Of a stretch of 64,000 nucleotides of DNA, positions 16,220 through 27,020 are shown one piece after another. The notes under the pieces are model-generated. The model saw nothing but the letters and a program-made list of their open reading frames with translations, made no database searches and was not told the DNA's origin. A program made the position numbers and the translations under genes. Source of the DNA: Dactylosporangium aurantiacum (lineage in GTDB: Bacteria; Actinomycetota; Actinomycetes; Mycobacteriales; Micromonosporaceae). Within the stretch, counting starts at the first letter, position 1; each line of letters starts with the position of its first letter. The stretch covers positions 1-64,000 of the forward strand of contig NZ_JNYJ01000022.1 in assembly GCF_000716715.1 (NCBI RefSeq), read 5' to 3'.

Positions 16220-16525
16220 GGTGTCACAGGGTTCGATGCGCCCCCTTCGCAGGGTGTGTTCGCCGCGGCCGAGTCAGGAATGCGTCACGGACCCGATCTT
16301 GCCCGCCGCCGGCCCGGTCCGCTAATCGACGGCCGGTTGCTCCACCGGCCGATGCCGCCGCCGACTGGACGCTCGGTGACCTGGTCTTCGCGACCGGTGG
16401 GGTCGCCATCGGTCGGGAAGCCACCAGGCCATGAGCCGACCGGCCAGAATGCCGCGCCTGAAGATGCGGGTGAAGATCGACGTGTGCGAGGGTGGCCAGG
16501 GATACCGCACCTGCTGGAGGCACGC
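16220..16525. other. Intergenic region without recognised gene
   Basis: About 305 bp between the sigma remnant and the roadblock gene. Short frames exist but none shows family similarity or steady codon bias. It presumably contains the promoter of the roadblock pair and eroded DNA from the lost sigma gene. A GGAGG ribosome site ends it at 16516-16520. Confidence 0.6.
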
Positions 16526-16900
16526 TTGAGCAACAATCTGGACGTCGCGCTGAAGAGCACGATGAACATCGAAGGGGCGTTCGCGGTCGCGCTGGTGGAC
16601 TACACCAGCGGCATGACGCTGGGCACCCTCGGCGGCAGCCCCGAGTTCGACATCACGGTGGCCGCGGCCGGCAACACCGACGTCGTACGCGCGAAGCTGC
16701 GCACCATCGAGATGCTCGGCCTGAACGAGCCGATCGAGGACATCCTCATCACGCTGGAGAGCCAGTACCACCTGATCCGCCCCCTGCACTCACGCAACGG
16801 GCACGGCCTGTTCCTGTACCTGGCGCTGTCCAAGGCACGCGCCAACCTCGCGCTGGCCCGCCACCAGCTGCGCCAGATCGAAGAGAGCCTCGAACTGTGA
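16526..16900 (+). CDS. Roadblock/LC7-like small protein, first of a pair
   Basis: 124 aa. The alternating hydrophobic pattern of SNNLDVALKSTMNIEGAFAV, VDYTSGMTLGTLGG and the later DVVRAKLRTIEMLG suggest the roadblock/LC7 fold used by MglB-type and other GTPase-linked proteins. Start is TTG 16526, chosen because GGAGG lies 5 nt before it and similarity begins with the next residue. The downstream gene overlaps by GTGA and is a related roadblock-type protein, so the two probably form a heteromeric complex. No small GTPase gene is adjacent, which is unusual for the family. Confidence 0.68.
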   Translation: MSNNLDVALKSTMNIEGAFAVALVDYTSGMTLGTLGGSPEFDITVAAAGNTDVVRAKLRTIEMLGLNEPIEDILITLESQYHLIRPLHSRNGHGLFLYLALSKARANLALARHQLRQIEESLEL

Positions 16901-17382
16901 CGTCCGGCTTCTTCGGCCAGCCCGACGACCTGCCGCGCCGTGAGCGCACCGAACCCGGCGGCGCGGTGGGGCAGCTCCCACCGGACGCGCCCGGCGCCCG
17001 CACCGAGCCGCACGACGCGGTCCTCTCCCCCGTGCGCACCGCCATGGCCGACCTGCGGCTGCGGGTGCCGGGCGTGCGCGGCAGCGTGCTGGCCGGCGTC
17101 GACGGCATGCTCGTCACGTACGACCTGGGGCCGCAGACCGAGCCGCACGACCTGGCGGCGCTGGCCGCGACGACGTTCGGGCTGGGCCGGCAGGTGAGCC
17201 TGGTGCTGGGCCAGTCGCCGTTCCGGGACGCCACGATGCGCAACGAGGGCGGGTACTTCACCGTGTACGCCGTCGACGGCAGCTCGCTGCTGGCCGTGCT
17301 CGGCAGCGACGGGCTCAACGTGGCCCGGCTGCACCTGGAGGCCCGCCCCACCTGCCAGCACCTGGCGACCCTGCTCGCCTGA
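16897..17382 (+). CDS. Roadblock/LC7 domain protein, second of a pair
   Basis: 161 aa. The first ~45 residues are proline- and charge-rich and probably disordered. Residues ~46-160 contain VRTAMADLRLRVPGVRGSVL and AGVDGMLVTYDLG, the classic roadblock start (G...LA..DG), followed by LAALAATTFGLGRQV and TVYAVDGSSLLAVLG. The GTG start overlaps the previous stop, so translation is coupled. Roadblock proteins in actinomycetes usually sit in conservons with a histidine kinase-like gene and a GTPase; neither is here, making this a reduced two-gene unit. Confidence 0.75.
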   Translation: MTSGFFGQPDDLPRRERTEPGGAVGQLPPDAPGARTEPHDAVLSPVRTAMADLRLRVPGVRGSVLAGVDGMLVTYDLGPQTEPHDLAALAATTFGLGRQVSLVLGQSPFRDATMRNEGGYFTVYAVDGSSLLAVLGSDGLNVARLHLEARPTCQHLATLLA

Positions 17383-17430
17383 CGACCCTGCTCGCCTGAC
17401 GGCCGCGGGCGCTCGGGGGCCGGGCGGCGC

Positions 17431-18669
17431 TCACGAATCGGCGGTCTCCAGCGGGTCGGCAAGGAGGCGTTCGAACGCGAGCTCGGCCGCGCCGACCAGC
17501 GGCGCGTCGTCGCCGAGCAGCGGGGTCCGCAGCCGCAGGTGCTCCCGGCAGGCGGGCAGCGCCATCGTCGCCAGGCGGCCGCGGACCTGGGCGGCGCCGG
17601 CGAGGTACAGCTCGCGCAGCGCGCCGCCGAACACGACGGCCGTCGGGTTGAAGACGTTGACGAGGTTGGCGACGCCGAACCCGAGCCAGTCGGCGGCCTG
17701 CCGGAGCGTCGCGCGGGCCGCCGGGTCACCGCGCCGGGCCGCGTCGACGCACGCCCGGACGGCGTCGCGCTCCAGCGGCACGTGCCGGGCGATCTCCATC
17801 TCCCAGCAGCCGCGGGAGCCGCAGCCGCACTCGCGGCCCTGCGGGTTGACGACCATGTGCCCGACCTCGCCGCCGTGCCCGCCGTGCCCCGTGACGCGGC
17901 GGCCGTCGGCGATGATGCCGGCGCTGATGCCGGCGTCGCCGTGCAGATGGACAACGTTGTCAAGGCCGGCGGCGGCGCCCCGCGTGTGCTCGGCGAGGGC
18001 GGCGAGGTCCGCGACGGCGCCCACCACAGGCGGCCGGTCGAGTCCCAGCTCGGCGCCGAGCGCCACCCCGAGGTCAGCGACGATGCCGGCGGCACCGGCC
18101 GCCGCGGCCGCAGACGTACCGGCGGCGACGGCCACCCCATCGGCGGCGCTCACGGCGGCGGGGAGCACCCGCACGACACCGTCGGCGTGGCGCATCATGC
18201 GGGACACCGCGATGCCGCTGCCGACGAAGACGCCGTCCGGCGGCGTGGCGCGCTGCATGTCGTGGACGAACCCGGCCAGGGTGGCGACCGTGTCGCGGAC
18301 CGCGGTGCCGTGCGGGCGGGGCAGCTCGCGGCTGTCCAGCACCTTGCCGCCGAGCCCGACCCGCGCGGCGCGCAGCCGATCGACCTCGATGCTCAGGGCG
18401 TACCCGTAGACGCGCGACGACCTGGGGCGCACGACGAGGGACGGGCGGCCGGCGCGGCCGGTCTCCTGCGGGGTGCCCTCGTCGATCAGTCCGGCGCCGG
18501 CGAGGTCGGCGGTGAGCGCGCCGATGGTGCTGCGGTTGAGGCCGAGCTGGTTGGTCAGCTCGGCGCGGGACGTGTCGCCGGCGACGTGGACGTACCGCAG
18601 GAGCGCGCCCAGGTTCTGGCGGCGGACCGAGTCCTGGGTCGGGGTGCTTCGCTGATGGCTCGTGGACAC
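17431..18669 (-). CDS. ROK family transcriptional regulator (XylR-like)
   Basis: 412 aa. Residues ~15-80 are a winged helix (VRRQNLGALLRYVHVAGDTS; LNRSTIGALTADLAGAGLID). The rest is a ROK sugar-binding domain with GDAGISAGIIADGRRVTGHG, and the zinc site GHM...CGCGSRGCWE. Such proteins repress sugar uptake genes until the sugar binds. It lies just downstream of the ABC importer genes on the same strand, separated by a strong terminator, so it is likely transcribed separately and may regulate them. A second ROK protein is at 23026. Confidence 0.9.
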   Translation of the reverse strand: MSTSHQRSTPTQDSVRRQNLGALLRYVHVAGDTSRAELTNQLGLNRSTIGALTADLAGAGLIDEGTPQETGRAGRPSLVVRPRSSRVYGYALSIEVDRLRAARVGLGGKVLDSRELPRPHGTAVRDTVATLAGFVHDMQRATPPDGVFVGSGIAVSRMMRHADGVVRVLPAAVSAADGVAVAAGTSAAAAAGAAGIVADLGVALGAELGLDRPPVVGAVADLAALAEHTRGAAAGLDNVVHLHGDAGISAGIIADGRRVTGHGGHGGEVGHMVVNPQGRECGCGSRGCWEMEIARHVPLERDAVRACVDAARRGDPAARATLRQAADWLGFGVANLVNVFNPTAVVFGGALRELYLAGAAQVRGRLATMALPACREHLRLRTPLLGDDAPLVGAAELAFERLLADPLETADS

Positions 18670-18706
18670 GGGCAGGTCCCTTCGGCGGAAACCCGGGTGA
18701 AGCAGC

Positions 18707-18741
18707 CGTGGGTCCCCGGAACCGTGTTCCGGGGACCCACG
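18707..18741 (-). terminator. Terminator of the sugar ABC operon
   Basis: A perfect 16-bp inverted repeat (CGTGGGTCCCCGGAAC and its complement) with a 3-nt CGT loop, 18 bp after the stop of the substrate-binding protein gene and before the downstream ROK gene. Confidence 0.9.
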
Positions 18742-18758
18742 ACGTCAGGTGCCTGGTG

Positions 18759-19868
18759 CTACTTGGTGAGCGGGGACAGCTTCGGGTCGTTGGCGTACGC
18801 CTCGGCGGCGTTGGCCTTCGTCACGATGACCGGCGGAAGCAGGTACGACGGGACGACCTTGACGCCGTTGTTGTACGACTTGGTGTCGTTGATGGTCGGC
18901 TCGTTGCCGGCCTGCAGCGCCTTCACCATGGTGATGGTCTCGGCGACCAGCTTGCGGGTGTCCTTGTTGATCGTGGAGTACTGCTCGCCAGCCATGATCG
19001 ACTTGACCGACTCGACCTCGGAGTCCTGGCCGGTGACGACCGGGATCGGCTTGCCGGCGGCCTTCACCGAGGTGATGATCGCGCGGGCCAGGGTGTCGTT
19101 CGGGGACAGCACGCCGTCGAGGGTCTTGCCCGCGGTGTAGGTCGAGGTCAGCAGCGAGTCCATGCGCTGCTGCGCGCCCTCGGCCTTCCAGCCCTGGATC
19201 GCGGTCTGCTTGACGTCCTTCTGGCCGGAGCCGACGATGACGTCACCCTTGTCGATGAGCGGCTTGAGCACGTCCATCGCACCGTTGAAGAACACACCGG
19301 CGTTGTTGTCGTCCGGCGAGCCGGAGAACAGCTCGACGGTCCACGGGCCGGTCGCCTTCTTGGCCTTCATGCCGTCCAGCAGGGCCTGGCCCTGCAGCTG
19401 GCCGACCTTGAAGTTGTCGAACGCGATGTAGTAGTCGACGTCCGGCGTGTTGGTGATGAGGCGGTCGTAGGCGACGACCTTGATGCCGGCGTCGTGCGCG
19501 GCCTTGACCTGGGTCGACAGCTGCGCGGCGTCGGTGGCGCCGATGACGATGACCTTCGCGCCCTTGGTGACCATGGCGGAGATCTGCGCCTGCTGGTCCG
19601 CGACCGTGGTCGAGGCACCGGCGTACTGCACGTCGGACTTGAAGCCGGCGTCCTTGAGCCCGTTGGTGAACAGGTCACCGGCGAGCACCCAGTTCTCCGA
19701 CGTCTTCGACGGCAGCGCGACACCGATCAGGGAGTCGGCGGCGAAGCCCTTGGCGGGCGCGCCGGTGCCGGAGTCGCCGTCGCGCTCCGAGTCGCCACAG
19801 GCGGCGGAGCTGAGTGCGAGCAGCGCGACCGCGCTGACGGCGAGGCTCCTGGTGAGGAACTTGCGCAT
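18759..19868 (-). CDS. chvE: Monosaccharide ABC transporter substrate-binding lipoprotein (ChvE/XylF-like)
   Basis: 369 aa. An N-terminal lipoprotein signal ends in the lipobox SSAAC (residue ~25), so the protein is anchored outside the membrane. The mature part is a periplasmic-binding type I fold: IGVALPSKTSENWVLAGDLF, VIVIGATDAAQLSTQV, VVAYDRLITNTPDVDYYIAF and GVLSPNDTLARAI. The sequence is typical of the multiple-sugar-binding ChvE group, which binds glucose, galactose, arabinose and xylose. It is the last gene of a three-gene operon with permease and ATPase. The symbol is by similarity; the exact sugar is not known. Confidence 0.88.
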   Translation of the reverse strand: MRKFLTRSLAVSAVALLALSSAACGDSERDGDSGTGAPAKGFAADSLIGVALPSKTSENWVLAGDLFTNGLKDAGFKSDVQYAGASTTVADQQAQISAMVTKGAKVIVIGATDAAQLSTQVKAAHDAGIKVVAYDRLITNTPDVDYYIAFDNFKVGQLQGQALLDGMKAKKATGPWTVELFSGSPDDNNAGVFFNGAMDVLKPLIDKGDVIVGSGQKDVKQTAIQGWKAEGAQQRMDSLLTSTYTAGKTLDGVLSPNDTLARAIITSVKAAGKPIPVVTGQDSEVESVKSIMAGEQYSTINKDTRKLVAETITMVKALQAGNEPTINDTKSYNNGVKVVPSYLLPPVIVTKANAAEAYANDPKLSPLTK

Positions 19869-19924
19869 GTTGGGCAGTGCCTTTCTTCGGATGGTGGTGC
19901 GGGTGTTGGGGCGGGACAAGGGCG

Positions 19925-21223
19925 TCAGCCGGCCACCGGGGTCTTGGCGGCCTGTTGTCCGGTTCCGGATGGTGCGGACGGATCTCCGGTTGACTCCCGG
20001 CGGAAGGGTTTGCTTATCGACCCGATGATCGAGAAGCGGCCCTGGCTCTTGTTGTAGACGTCGAACGCGACGGCGGCGAGCAGGAACAGACCCTTGATGA
20101 TCTGGGTCTTGTCGGTGCCGGTGCCGAGCAGCTGCAGGCCGTTGGTGAGCAGGGCCATGACCAGACCGCCGACGATCGAGCCGCTGATGGTGCCGAGGCC
20201 GCCGGAGACCGCCGCGCCGCCGATGAAGACGGCCGCGATGGCGTCCAGCTCCCAGCTGAGACCGTCCTGCGGGCCGGAGGCCCCGGAACGGGCCACAAAG
20301 ATCATGCCGGCCAGGGCGGCGAGCACCGACATGTTCATCATGACGAAGAAGTTGACCCGCTTGAGCTTCACACCGGACAGCTCGGCGGCGCGGGCGTTGC
20401 CGCCGACCGCGTAGATGTAGCGGCCGCCGGCCGTGTTGCGGGTGTAGAAGCCGTACGCGAGCACCAGGACGGCCAGGATGATGCCGGAGATCGGGAAGCT
20501 GGTGTCGCGGCGGCCGCTGGCGAACAGCAGCGTGGCGTAGATGATCACGCCGAGCATGACGGCCAGGCGGATCAGCGACACCCACACCGGGGTCGGCTCG
20601 GCGCCCATCGCAAGGCGGACCTTGCGGGCCCGGTACTCCCGCCAGAGCACGGCGAGGCAGGCCAGCAGTCCGAGCAGCAGCGTCGGGTTGTTGTACCCGG
20701 TGTTCGGGCCGATCTCGTGCATGTAGCCCGCGCCGATGCGCTTGAAGGCCTCCGGCACCGGCACCGAGTCGGCGTTGCCGATGTACTGGTTCGCGCCGCG
20801 GAAGAGCAGCATGCCGGCGAGGGTCACGATGAAGGCCGGCACGCCGATGTAGGCGACCCAGAAGCCCTGCCACGCGCCGACGACCGCGCCGACGCCGAGG
20901 CCGAAGAGGATCGCCGCCCACCAGGGCAGGTCCCACTCCTGCATGGCCTTGGCGACCACGATGCCGACGAAGGCGGCGACCGATCCGACGGACAGGTCGA
21001 TGTGCCCCGCCACGATGACCATCAACATGCCGATCGCCAGGATCAGGATGTACGAGTACTGGCTGACGACGTTGATGAGGTTGTTGGGCTGGAGGGTCAG
21101 CCCGTCGGTCTTGATCTGGAAGAACAGGATGGTCGCCAGGAGCGCGAAGATCATCCCGAACTGGCGGGCGTTGGAGGTGGTGCCCCCGAAGAGGTTCTTC
21201 TGCAGGTCTTTGAATCGGCTCAT
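19925..21223 (-). CDS. mmsB: Monosaccharide ABC transporter permease (MmsB/GguB-like)
   Basis: 432 aa, about ten membrane helices. The start [12 protein letters not shown] is cytoplasmic; characteristic blocks are [20 protein letters not shown] (with VGSV following), [20 protein letters not shown] and [15 protein letters not shown], the coupling segment near the C-terminus. This is the BPD_transp_2 family used by ribose/xylose/ChvE systems, here one permease forming a homodimer. The start overlaps the ATPase stop as ATGA. Expression and function depend on the flanking ATPase and binding-protein genes. Confidence 0.92.
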   Translation of the reverse strand: MSRFKDLQKNLFGGTTSNARQFGMIFALLATILFFQIKTDGLTLQPNNLINVVSQYSYILILAIGMLMVIVAGHIDLSVGSVAAFVGIVVAKAMQEWDLPWWAAILFGLGVGAVVGAWQGFWVAYIGVPAFIVTLAGMLLFRGANQYIGNADSVPVPEAFKRIGAGYMHEIGPNTGYNNPTLLLGLLACLAVLWREYRARKVRLAMGAEPTPVWVSLIRLAVMLGVIIYATLLFASGRRDTSFPISGIILAVLVLAYGFYTRNTAGGRYIYAVGGNARAAELSGVKLKRVNFFVMMNMSVLAALAGMIFVARSGASGPQDGLSWELDAIAAVFIGGAAVSGGLGTISGSIVGGLVMALLTNGLQLLGTGTDKTQIIKGLFLLAAVAFDVYNKSQGRFSIIGSISKPFRRESTGDPSAPSGTGQQAAKTPVAG

Positions 21224-22800
21224 GACGTCGGCATCTTCTTCATAGTCGGCTGCTGAGACGGCTGGGTCTTCGTGGAGGTCATCTGCTTCATGAGGACTTC
21301 CGGGTTGGCATCGCGACGGGCGATGTCGCCGGTGATGGTGCCTTCGAACACCGTGTAGATGCGGTCGCACAACCCGATCAGCTCGGGCAGCTCGGACGAG
21401 ATGACGATGACGCCCTTGCCCTGGTCGGCGAGCTTCTGGATGATGCCGTAGATCTCGTACTTGGCACCCACGTCGATGCCGCGGGTCGGCTCGTCGAGGA
21501 TCAGCAGGTCCGGGTCGGTGAACATCCACTTCGCCAGCACGACCTTCTGCTGGTTGCCGCCGGAGAGCTTGGTGACGCCCTCGTCGACCGTGGGCGTCTT
21601 GACCCGCAGGCTCTTGCGGTACTCCTCGGCGTAGGTGTGCTCCTTGACCTGGTCGAGCACGCCGTGCCGGGAGATCTTCGACAGCTTGGCCGCCACCATC
21701 GACGTCTTGATGTCGTCGAGGAGGTTGAGGCCGATCGCCTTGCGGTCCTCGCTCACGTACGCCAGGCCGTGCCTGATCGCGTCGGCGACCGTCTTGAGCA
21801 CGATCTCCTGGCCGTCCTTGTAGACGTGCCCGGAGATCCAGTGCCCGTAGGACCGGCCGAAGAGGCTCATCGCCAGCTCGGTGCGCCCGGCGCCCATCAG
21901 GCCGGCGAAGCCGACGATCTCGCCGCGGCGCACGTTGAAGCTGGAGCCCTTGCACACCAGGCGGTCGGCGGAGATCGGGTGCCGGACCGTCCAGTCGCGG
22001 ACCTCGAAGAACACCTCGCCGATGTTGGGCGTGTGGTCCGGGAAGCGGCTGCTGAGGTCGCGGCCCACCATGCCCCGCACGATGCGGTCCTCGTTGACCC
22101 CGTCGCCCTTGACGTCGAGGCTCTCGATGGTCCGCCCGTCGCGCAGGATCGTGATGGTGTCGGCGATCCGCTCGATCTCGTTGAGCTTGTGCGAGATCAT
22201 GATCGACGTGATGCCCCGCTCCTTGAAGCCGAGCAGCAGGTCGAGCAGGTGCTGGGAGTCGTTCTCGTTGAGCGCGGCGGTCGGCTCGTCGAGGATCAGC
22301 AGCCGCACGTCCTTGGCGAACGCCTTGGCGATCTCCACGAGCTGCTGCTTGCCGACGCCGATGTCCTTGATGAGCGTGTCGGGGTCTTCCTTGAGGCCCA
22401 CCAGCGCCATCAGCTCGTAGGCCTTCTTGTTGGCGGCCTGCCAGTCGATCGCGCCGAACCGGCGGGGCTCGTTGCCCAGGAACAGGTTCTCGGTGATGGA
22501 CATGCCCGGCACGAGCGCGAGCTCCTGGTGGATGATCACGATGCCGGCGTGCTCGCTGGCGCGGATGTCCGAGAAGCGTGACTCGCTGCCCTGGTAGATG
22601 ATGTCGCCGGTGTAGGAGCCGTACGGGTACACCCCGCTCAGGACCTTCATCAGCGTGGACTTGCCGGCGCCGTTCTCACCGCAGATGGCGTGGATCTCGC
22701 CGGAACGGACCACCAGGTTGACGTCCTCGAGCGCCTTGACGCCGGGGAACTCCTTGGTGATCGACCGCATCTCCAGCAAGACCGGAGCGCTGCTCGTCAT
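21220..22800 (-). CDS. mmsA: Monosaccharide ABC transporter ATP-binding protein (MmsA/GguA-like)
   Basis: 526 aa with two tandem ABC domains. The first has Walker [26 protein letters not shown] as degenerate signature and [12 protein letters not shown]; the second has a degenerate P-loop ([16 protein letters not shown]), the intact signature [14 protein letters not shown] and [13 protein letters not shown]. This layout is standard for sugar importers of the RbsA/XylG/MmsA type. First gene of the leftward importer operon; the promoter lies in the gap with the divergent ROK gene at 23026. Confidence 0.94.
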   Translation of the reverse strand: MTSSAPVLLEMRSITKEFPGVKALEDVNLVVRSGEIHAICGENGAGKSTLMKVLSGVYPYGSYTGDIIYQGSESRFSDIRASEHAGIVIIHQELALVPGMSITENLFLGNEPRRFGAIDWQAANKKAYELMALVGLKEDPDTLIKDIGVGKQQLVEIAKAFAKDVRLLILDEPTAALNENDSQHLLDLLLGFKERGITSIMISHKLNEIERIADTITILRDGRTIESLDVKGDGVNEDRIVRGMVGRDLSSRFPDHTPNIGEVFFEVRDWTVRHPISADRLVCKGSSFNVRRGEIVGFAGLMGAGRTELAMSLFGRSYGHWISGHVYKDGQEIVLKTVADAIRHGLAYVSEDRKAIGLNLLDDIKTSMVAAKLSKISRHGVLDQVKEHTYAEEYRKSLRVKTPTVDEGVTKLSGGNQQKVVLAKWMFTDPDLLILDEPTRGIDVGAKYEIYGIIQKLADQGKGVIVISSELPELIGLCDRIYTVFEGTITGDIARRDANPEVLMKQMTSTKTQPSQQPTMKKMPTS

Positions 22801-23025
22801 GTTGCCTCCGGGGGAACGCCAGTTGGCACATTTGTTGTGGCGACCAACTTATTTCAGATCGCAGACTTTGCAAAGCCGCCAGCTGGACTGGTTGGTAACA
22901 ATCCGGTAATGACGCGGCGTCGCGGGCGGGCCGAGAGCCACTGCCTCGTGTCCGGGCGGTTAGCTGCGTGTGTCCGAGCGTAAATCAAATTGTTTTACAA
23001 AGTCAACGTCCTGCGAGAGGATGTG
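22801..23025. promoter_or_regulatory. Divergent promoter region of ABC importer and ROK regulator
   Basis: 225 bp, much AT-richer than the genome average. It contains the perfect 10-bp palindrome CTTTGCAAAG at 22866-22875 and a related AAATTGTTTTACAAAGT element at about 22986-23002. ROK-family operators are typically AT-rich palindromes of this kind, so these are candidate binding sites for the adjacent regulator controlling both directions. Confidence 0.6.
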
Positions 23026-24366
23026 ATGAGGACGGCGAGAAGGCGGGAACACGTGCGACAGGTAGGGACCAACCTCCCTAAAGTAGGGCAATACAACCGC
23101 GCTGTGGTGCTGGATCAGATTCAGCTCGCCGACGGTGTCAGCCGCGTGGAGATCGCGGAGCACACCGGGCTGACACCCCAGACGGTGTCCGGCATCGTCC
23201 GGCGGCTGATCGACGAGGGCATCGTCCACGAGGACGGCGCCCGCACGTCCAACGGCGGCAAGCCCCGCACCGTGCTGCGCATCAACGCCGACGCCGGCCG
23301 CGCCGTCGGCCTGCACTTCGACCCGGTCGAGCTGGCCGCGGTCGTCGTGGACCTGCTCGGCCGGCCGCTCGTCACCGTCCGCCGCCCCACCCCGCGCCCG
23401 GTCGACCCGGCGATCGTCACCGCCGCCATGGCCGAGCTCGTCGACGAGGTCCTGCGCGAGGCCGGCGTCCAGCGCGACCGGGTCCTCGGCCTGGGCCTGG
23501 CCGCCCCCGGCCCCATCGACCAGCACGTCGGCATGGTCATCTCCCCGCCCCAGCTGGCGGACTGGAGCCGCGTGCCGATCAAGGAGATGCTCGCCACCGC
23601 CACCGGCCTCGAGGTCACGCTCGACAACGACGCCACCGCCGCCGCCGTCGGCGAACGGTGGGCCGGCGCCGGCCGCGGCGTCGCCAACTTCGCCTACTTC
23701 CACCTCGGCACCGGCGTCGGCGGCGGCCTCGTGCTCGGCCACCAGGTGCACCGCGGCGGCTCGATGAACGCCGCCGAGTTCGGCCACACCTCCGTTGCCG
23801 CGGACGGCCCCGACTGCTACTGCGGCAACCGCGGCTGCCTGGAGAGCCTGGTCAACCCGCCCGCCATCGTCGCCGCCGCTCACCACCTGCTCGCCGACGC
23901 CCCGACCACCCCGGCCTCCGCCGTGCCGGCACTGGCCCGCAGCGCGTCAGCGATGGCCGCACAGACCGGCGTCGATCCCGCCGCGTCCTCGCTCGCCGCG
24001 CTGCACCGCATCGACCCGGCCGCCGTGGACCACCAGGCGGTCTGCCTCGCCGCCGCGGCCGGCGACCCCCTCGCCACCGCCGTCATCGACGCCGCCGCCG
24101 AGCACCTCGCCACCGTCGTGGTCAACGTGGTCAACATCGTCGACGTCGACCTCGTCATCCTCGGCGGCCACGGCATCAGCCACGTCGAGGGCCGCTTCCG
24201 CCAGGCCGTGGTCCGTGCCCTCGCGACCCGCCCCCTGGCCAGGAAGATCCGCGTCGTCGACGTCGCCGTGTCCCCGCTCGGCGTCGACTCCGCCGTCATC
24301 GGCGGGGCCGCGCTCGTCCTGCACGCCACGTACTCCCCGCAGGTGTCCTCGCTGCTGTCCGCCTGA
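23026..24366 (+). CDS. ROK family transcriptional regulator divergent from the sugar importer
   Basis: 446 aa. Winged helix at ~20-80 (VGQYNRAVVLDQIQLADGVS; LTPQTVSGIVRRLIDEGIV) and ROK domain from ~85 with LGLGLAAPGPIDQHVG, DNDATAAAVGERW, YFHLGTGVGGGLVLG and the zinc site GHTS...CYCGNRGCLE. Start ATG 23026 behind GAGAGG; the ORF opens at 22990 but that lies in the operator region. Divergent placement from mmsA with palindromes between makes it the best candidate for the importer's repressor. The conserved catalytic-type DND is retained, so sugar binding is likely; kinase activity is not implied. Confidence 0.9.
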   Translation: MRTARRREHVRQVGTNLPKVGQYNRAVVLDQIQLADGVSRVEIAEHTGLTPQTVSGIVRRLIDEGIVHEDGARTSNGGKPRTVLRINADAGRAVGLHFDPVELAAVVVDLLGRPLVTVRRPTPRPVDPAIVTAAMAELVDEVLREAGVQRDRVLGLGLAAPGPIDQHVGMVISPPQLADWSRVPIKEMLATATGLEVTLDNDATAAAVGERWAGAGRGVANFAYFHLGTGVGGGLVLGHQVHRGGSMNAAEFGHTSVAADGPDCYCGNRGCLESLVNPPAIVAAAHHLLADAPTTPASAVPALARSASAMAAQTGVDPAASSLAALHRIDPAAVDHQAVCLAAAAGDPLATAVIDAAAEHLATVVVNVVNIVDVDLVILGGHGISHVEGRFRQAVVRALATRPLARKIRVVDVAVSPLGVDSAVIGGAALVLHATYSPQVSSLLSA

Positions 24367-24433
24367 CCGGCACGCGCCGCTTCGACGCCCGCCGCTTCGA
24401 ACGGTCGACACTGCGACTGGCCGGCACCGCGCC

Positions 24434-24493
24434 GGTCGCTGCTTCGACGGTCGCTGCTTCGACGGTCGCTGCTCCGACGGTCGCTGCTTCGAC
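24434..24493. repeat. Four tandem copies of a 15-bp unit
   Basis: GGTCGCTGCTTCGAC repeated at 24434, 24449, 24464 (one base different) and 24479, with looser copies following to about 24600. Each unit contains a TCGAC motif. The unit is far too short for a CRISPR array and there are no distinct spacers. Confidence 0.9.
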
Positions 24494-24647
24494 GGTCATT
24501 ATCTTGAGTGGCCGGCGCTTCGACCGGTCAGCGCTCCGACGGTCGCTGTTTCGACGGTCGACGCCTCGACAGCCGACGCTTCGACGCTCGCCGATCGGAC
24601 GCTGGTCACCCCGACGCCAGCCACGCCGGCGGCGGTCACCGTGCCGC

Positions 24648-24695
24648 GCACCACCGCACCACCGCACCACCGCACCACCGCACCACCGCACCACC
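24648..24695. repeat. Six tandem copies of GCACCACC
   Basis: An 8-bp unit repeated six times without interruption. The unit length is not a multiple of three, which argues against it lying in a coding frame. Such an array is prone to slippage and would vary between strains. Confidence 0.92.
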
Positions 24696-25064
24696 GCGTC
24701 GGCAGTCGCCCCGACCCGCCCGCCCCGGTCGCCGCAGACCCTCCTCCCCCGGTCCGGCGCATGCTGACTGGCCGACCACCGCAACCACCGGGACGCCGTG
24801 CGCACGCGCGTGAGGCCGCCGCGCGAAGCGCACGGCGGTGCGAGCGCAGCGAGCATGGGGGTGCGGGTGGGCACCCCCGCCCCGCGCCGGCAGGCGCGGA
24901 GCAAACACAGCTCATAAACAGTTTTGAACGGCTGAATCGGTGGCTGCTGTTCAACGGGGTGACCATCGGAGGTCGGGCGCTCCTACCTTCTGCTGCAGCC
25001 CTCCGGGGTCGGTGTCAACGGGACCCGGCCACGGAGCTGGCATCCCCTCGGAGGAGGTTCACCC

Positions 25065-26987
<1,923 letters not shown>

Positions 26988-27020
26988 CGGCGCGCGCGGG
27001 GTGGGGGTGAGCGACGATGC

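Larger units (their letters stand above)
24367..25064. other. Gene-poor region rich in tandem and GC-rich repeats
   Basis: About 700 bp between the ROK gene and the subtilase. It holds two simple tandem arrays (listed separately), degenerate copies of the first array up to about 24600, GC-rich inverted repeats around 24790-24900 (for example gggggtgcgggtgggcaccccc), and the AT-richer promoter zone of the subtilase at 24900-25000. Long open frames here are products of the repeat composition, not genes. Confidence 0.75.

Noticed and set aside
24434..24695. Short repeats considered as CRISPR or origin iterons
   Set aside because: Units of 15 and 8 bp without spacers or dnaA-box sequence; no replication gene nearby.
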